Assembly (NCBI GenBank): GCA_049366715.1
Contig: JBMNCQ010000054.1
Span: forward strand, 1-64,000
Source: JBMNCQ01 sp049366715
GTDB taxonomy: Bacteria; Bacillota; Peptococcia; Peptococcales; BICA1-8
Length of the DNA stretch: 64,000 nucleotides
Direction of reading: 5' to 3'
Below, one piece after another: positions 61,862 to 64,000 of this stretch (its first letter is position 1; each line of letters opens with the position of its first letter). The translations under genes and the position numbers were made by a program. The notes under the pieces were generated by a model that was given only the letters and a program-made list of their open reading frames with translations, made no database searches and was not told the origin of the DNA.

Positions 61862-62179
61862 ATGGCGTCTATCGATGTAAATGGCAAACAAATTGAGCTA
61901 GATGAAGACGGTTTTATTGTAAACCTTGATGATTGGAATGAAGATGTGGCTTTAGTATTAGCAAAAACTGAACAGGTAGATGAATTAACTGAAGATCATT
62001 GGAAAGTGGTAAACTATCTGAAAGATTACTATAAGGAATTCGGTATTGCTCCAATGGTTCGTAAAGTTGTCAAATCAACAGGTTTCAGCTTAAAAGAAAT
62101 CTATGATTTATTCCCCACAGGCCCTGCAAAAGGTGCTTGTAAAATAGCCGGACTTCCCAAACCAACCGGTTGTGTATAA
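61862..62179 (+). CDS. dsrC: DsrC sulfur-carrier protein
   Basis: 105 residues. The C-terminal arm carries both conserved cysteines, C94-type in GACKIAGL and the penultimate Cys in PTGCV, spaced by ten residues, so it is true DsrC and not a TusE-like form. It accepts sulfur from DsrAB as a trisulfide and hands electrons from the membrane. GGAGGTGC precedes ATG. Followed by a strong terminator. Confidence 0.95.
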   Translation: MASIDVNGKQIELDEDGFIVNLDDWNEDVALVLAKTEQVDELTEDHWKVVNYLKDYYKEFGIAPMVRKVVKSTGFSLKEIYDLFPTGPAKGACKIAGLPKPTGCV

Positions 62180-62195
62180 GAAAATATAATGAACT

Positions 62196-62236
62196 AAAAA
62201 GGTTCAGCTTCATTTAGGAAGTTGAACCTTTTTTTG
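62196..62236 (+). terminator. Terminator of the dsr operon
   Basis: AAAAGGTTCA..CTT / GAAG.TGAACCTTTTTTT stem with a long T-run. Confidence 0.9.
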
Positions 62237-62362
62237 TTATAGTCTATCAGACGCTTGATCACGATACAGGCCTATAGTATCAATTTTAAAGGTTCTGATA
62301 CGAAATCACAAAATGCAATATTGTTAAAGTTGAGGAGGGGTTAACATATTTGGGCGTACGAG

Positions 62363-62388
62363 CTACGGCTAAGTTCTCTTAGCCGTAG
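62363..62388 (-). terminator. Perfect hairpin at the 3' side of the SDR operon
   Basis: 11-bp perfect inverted repeat CTACGGCTAAG / CTTAGCCGTAG with TTCT/AGAA loop. Only a weak T-run follows on the minus strand, so termination is likely but not certain. Confidence 0.5.
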
Positions 62389-62416
62389 CCGGACAGATTC
62401 CTTAATGATGCCGGCT

Positions 62417-63187
62417 TTAATCCATGTATACTCCGCCGCCGATATCCATTGTAAAGCCTGTAACATAGTCGGCGTAGGGAGATGCTAAATACAGGGTAGC
62501 ATAGGCCGCTTCTAAAGTATTGCCTGTCCTTTTTAAGGCAGTCAGCTCGGTATGGGCCCGCAATTGTTCAGGTGTCCGCCAGCTGGATATTGCAGTAATG
62601 ATAAAGGCGGGAGCAACACAGTTTACGGTAATATTATATTTAGCCAATTGGTTGGCCAGGGATTTGGTCATCCCGATCAAACCGGCTTTAACGGTTCCAT
62701 AATGGGTACCGGCCCAGACTCCTCCGCTTTTTCCGATTAAAGAGGACATATTAATGATTTTACCCTGTTGACGTTCAATCATATGAGGGATTACATAATG
62801 ACAGCAATTATAAGCCCCTTTTAAATGGACGCTAATCATCCGGTCCCATTCATCTTTGCTGATATCCATGAAAAATTTGGGCTGGCTGAAGCCGGCATTA
62901 TTAATCAGGACGTCAATTTTGCCAAAAGTGGCTAAAGCAGCTGCCACCATTGCTTCTACCTGATTATCGTCGGATACGTCGGCTTTGTAGATAAGAGCTT
63001 TGCAGCCGTTTTGTTCTACTATTGCTTTTGTTTTTTCGGCGTCTGCCTCTTTGCTTTGATAGTTGATAATTATGTCTGCCCCTGCCTGGGAGAAGACATT
63101 GGCATATTCACGGCCTAACCCCCTTGAGGCTCCGGTAATTAGTACGGTCTGACCCTGTAAAAATTTTTCTATCGGTAAATTTTTCAT
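62417..63187 (-). CDS. SDR family oxidoreductase
   Basis: 256 residues. NAD(P) loop TGASRGLG, NNAG, catalytic Ser in MSSLIGKSGG and YxxxK in HYGTVK are all present. FabG-like; substrate unknown. ATG after GGAGGAG. Lies 17 bp after a second SDR gene, which suggests two steps of one pathway, or a duplication. Confidence 0.88.
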   Translation of the reverse strand: MKNLPIEKFLQGQTVLITGASRGLGREYANVFSQAGADIIINYQSKEADAEKTKAIVEQNGCKALIYKADVSDDNQVEAMVAAALATFGKIDVLINNAGFSQPKFFMDISKDEWDRMISVHLKGAYNCCHYVIPHMIERQQGKIINMSSLIGKSGGVWAGTHYGTVKAGLIGMTKSLANQLAKYNITVNCVAPAFIITAISSWRTPEQLRAHTELTALKRTGNTLEAAYATLYLASPYADYVTGFTMDIGGGVYMD

Positions 63188-63204
63188 ATCAATAATCTCC
63201 TCCT

Positions 63205-63954
63205 TTACGCTAAATACTTACCACCGTTAATATCAATGGTTTCCCCCGTTAAAAACTCGGCCATGGGAGAAGCCAGGAACAACACGGCATAAGCTGCATC
63301 TTCAGGTTTAGCCGGCCGTCCTAAAGGAATCTTGGCCAGTAATTCCTCTTGAGTTTCCTGCCGGGCTAATGAGTCAAATTCCTGTGCAGTTGGTCCGGGC
63401 GCTACACAATTGACATGGATGCCTAAAGGAGAAACCTGCAGGGCTAACTGTCTTGTTAAGGCCATGATACCGCCCTTAGCCGCACTATAATGTACTCCTG
63501 CCAGGGGAAAACCCTGTTTACCCTCTACAGAGGCGATGTTAACGATTTTCCCGCAGCCTTTTGCAATCATGTGAGGCAGAACGGAACGGCAGGTCAGAAA
63601 AGTCCCTTTAAGGTTCAGGTCTATCATGTTATCCCATTGTTCCTCCGTGATATCTGTGATAAAACCTTTGGCAGCTTCACCGGCACTATTTACCAAAACG
63701 TCGACCTGTCCCCAGCCGGCTAAGACTGCGTCAACCATTTCCTGCACTTGAGAAGCTTTCGTAATATCTGCCTTGAAAAACTTACAATTAATCCCTTGTG
63801 CTGTGAGCTCCCGGCATATTTCCGCCCCTTTTATTTCATTATTATCTACCATAGCCAGAGATGCCCCTGCCTGTCCCAGTACCTGGCAGACGGAAGTACC
63901 AAGCTCTGAAACACCTCCTGTAACAATAACCTTTGTTCCGGCAATTTTGATCAC
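63205..63954 (-). CDS. SDR family oxidoreductase
   Basis: About 249 residues; GTG 63954 with GAAGGAG upstream preferred over an earlier GTG inside that site. Glycine motif VTGGVSELG, NSAG in place of NNAG, catalytic Ser in IASVEGKQG and HYSAAK. C-terminus ends in INGGKYLA. About 40% like its neighbour by eye, so an older duplication. Substrate unknown. The operon may continue beyond the window. Confidence 0.86.
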   Translation of the reverse strand: MIKIAGTKVIVTGGVSELGTSVCQVLGQAGASLAMVDNNEIKGAEICRELTAQGINCKFFKADITKASQVQEMVDAVLAGWGQVDVLVNSAGEAAKGFITDITEEQWDNMIDLNLKGTFLTCRSVLPHMIAKGCGKIVNIASVEGKQGFPLAGVHYSAAKGGIMALTRQLALQVSPLGIHVNCVAPGPTAQEFDSLARQETQEELLAKIPLGRPAKPEDAAYAVLFLASPMAEFLTGETIDINGGKYLA

Positions 63955-64000
63955 TTCAATCACTCCTTCTAAAAAGCGTTAAATCGGCTTAGCTATGTAA

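Overview
The window comes from a low-GC, probably spore-forming anaerobe of the class Clostridia (Peptococcaceae / Desulfotomaculum-Desulfitobacterium-like). The main evidence is a Gram-positive-type dissimilatory sulfite reductase operon (dsrN, ferredoxin, dsrA, dsrB, dsrD, small gene, dsrC), S-box and T-box riboswitches, strong GGAGG ribosome binding sites, DUF4183 (Bacillus/Clostridia surface protein) genes and two glycyl-radical-enzyme genes. No sulfate-activation genes (sat, apr) lie in the window, so sulfite rather than sulfate reduction is all that can be claimed from it.

Layout. 0-4 kb: small minus-strand genes (membrane protein, flavodoxin, a broken SRPBCC gene, a DUF3298/copper-amine-oxidase-stalk protein, a hypothetical) separated by three copies of one ~75 bp terminator-bearing repeat, then tRNA-Ala. 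4.2-9.1 kb: sulfur assimilation: SAM riboswitch with a trans-sulfuration enzyme, an Rrf2 (CymR-like) regulator, metY and cysK. 9.1-23.6 kb: a surface-glycan block: two DUF4183 proteins flank an operon encoding two small proteins, a Maf/DUF115 glycosyltransferase, TPR proteins and a degenerate GT2-TPR protein, followed by a pseudaminic-acid-type pathway (pseC, pseF, pseG, an ATP-grasp ligase, pseI). 24-27.7 kb: two zinc-finger/DUF2087 proteins (one fused to HTH and GIY-YIG), an iron-sulfur flavoprotein and two unknown proteins. 27.9-34.4 kb: an XRE-cupin regulator, a glycyl radical enzyme with an unusual active site, its activase, an M20 amidohydrolase and a decayed membrane gene.

34.5-38.4 kb is an accessory tract: a small membrane protein, an MntA antitoxin with a broken HepT partner, and an intact Kiwa (kwaA-kwaB) anti-phage pair, separated by attC-like inverted-repeat sites and bounded by an IS21 remnant. 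38.5-45.6 kb: exodeoxyribonuclease III, then a Crp/Fnr regulator divergent from a catabolic cluster (creatininase family, SSS transporter, amidohydrolase, ECHDC3-like crotonase). 46-52 kb: membrane and secreted proteins of unknown function. 51.8-54.8 kb: T-box and leuS. 54.9-55.2 kb: a 7-bp tandem repeat containing a 100-N assembly gap. 55.2-56.6 kb: PIN-PhoH protein. 57-62.2 kb: the dsr operon. 62.4-64 kb: two SDR oxidoreductases.

Functionally, sulfide made by Dsr can be assimilated by the cysK/metY block, while the two regulator-linked clusters (glycyl radical enzyme; creatininase) look like inducible fermentative or anaerobic-respiratory substrate modules. The most system-like unexplained items are the DUF4183/Maf/nonulosonate block, the Val-for-Glu glycyl radical enzyme module, and the cassette-like defence tract.
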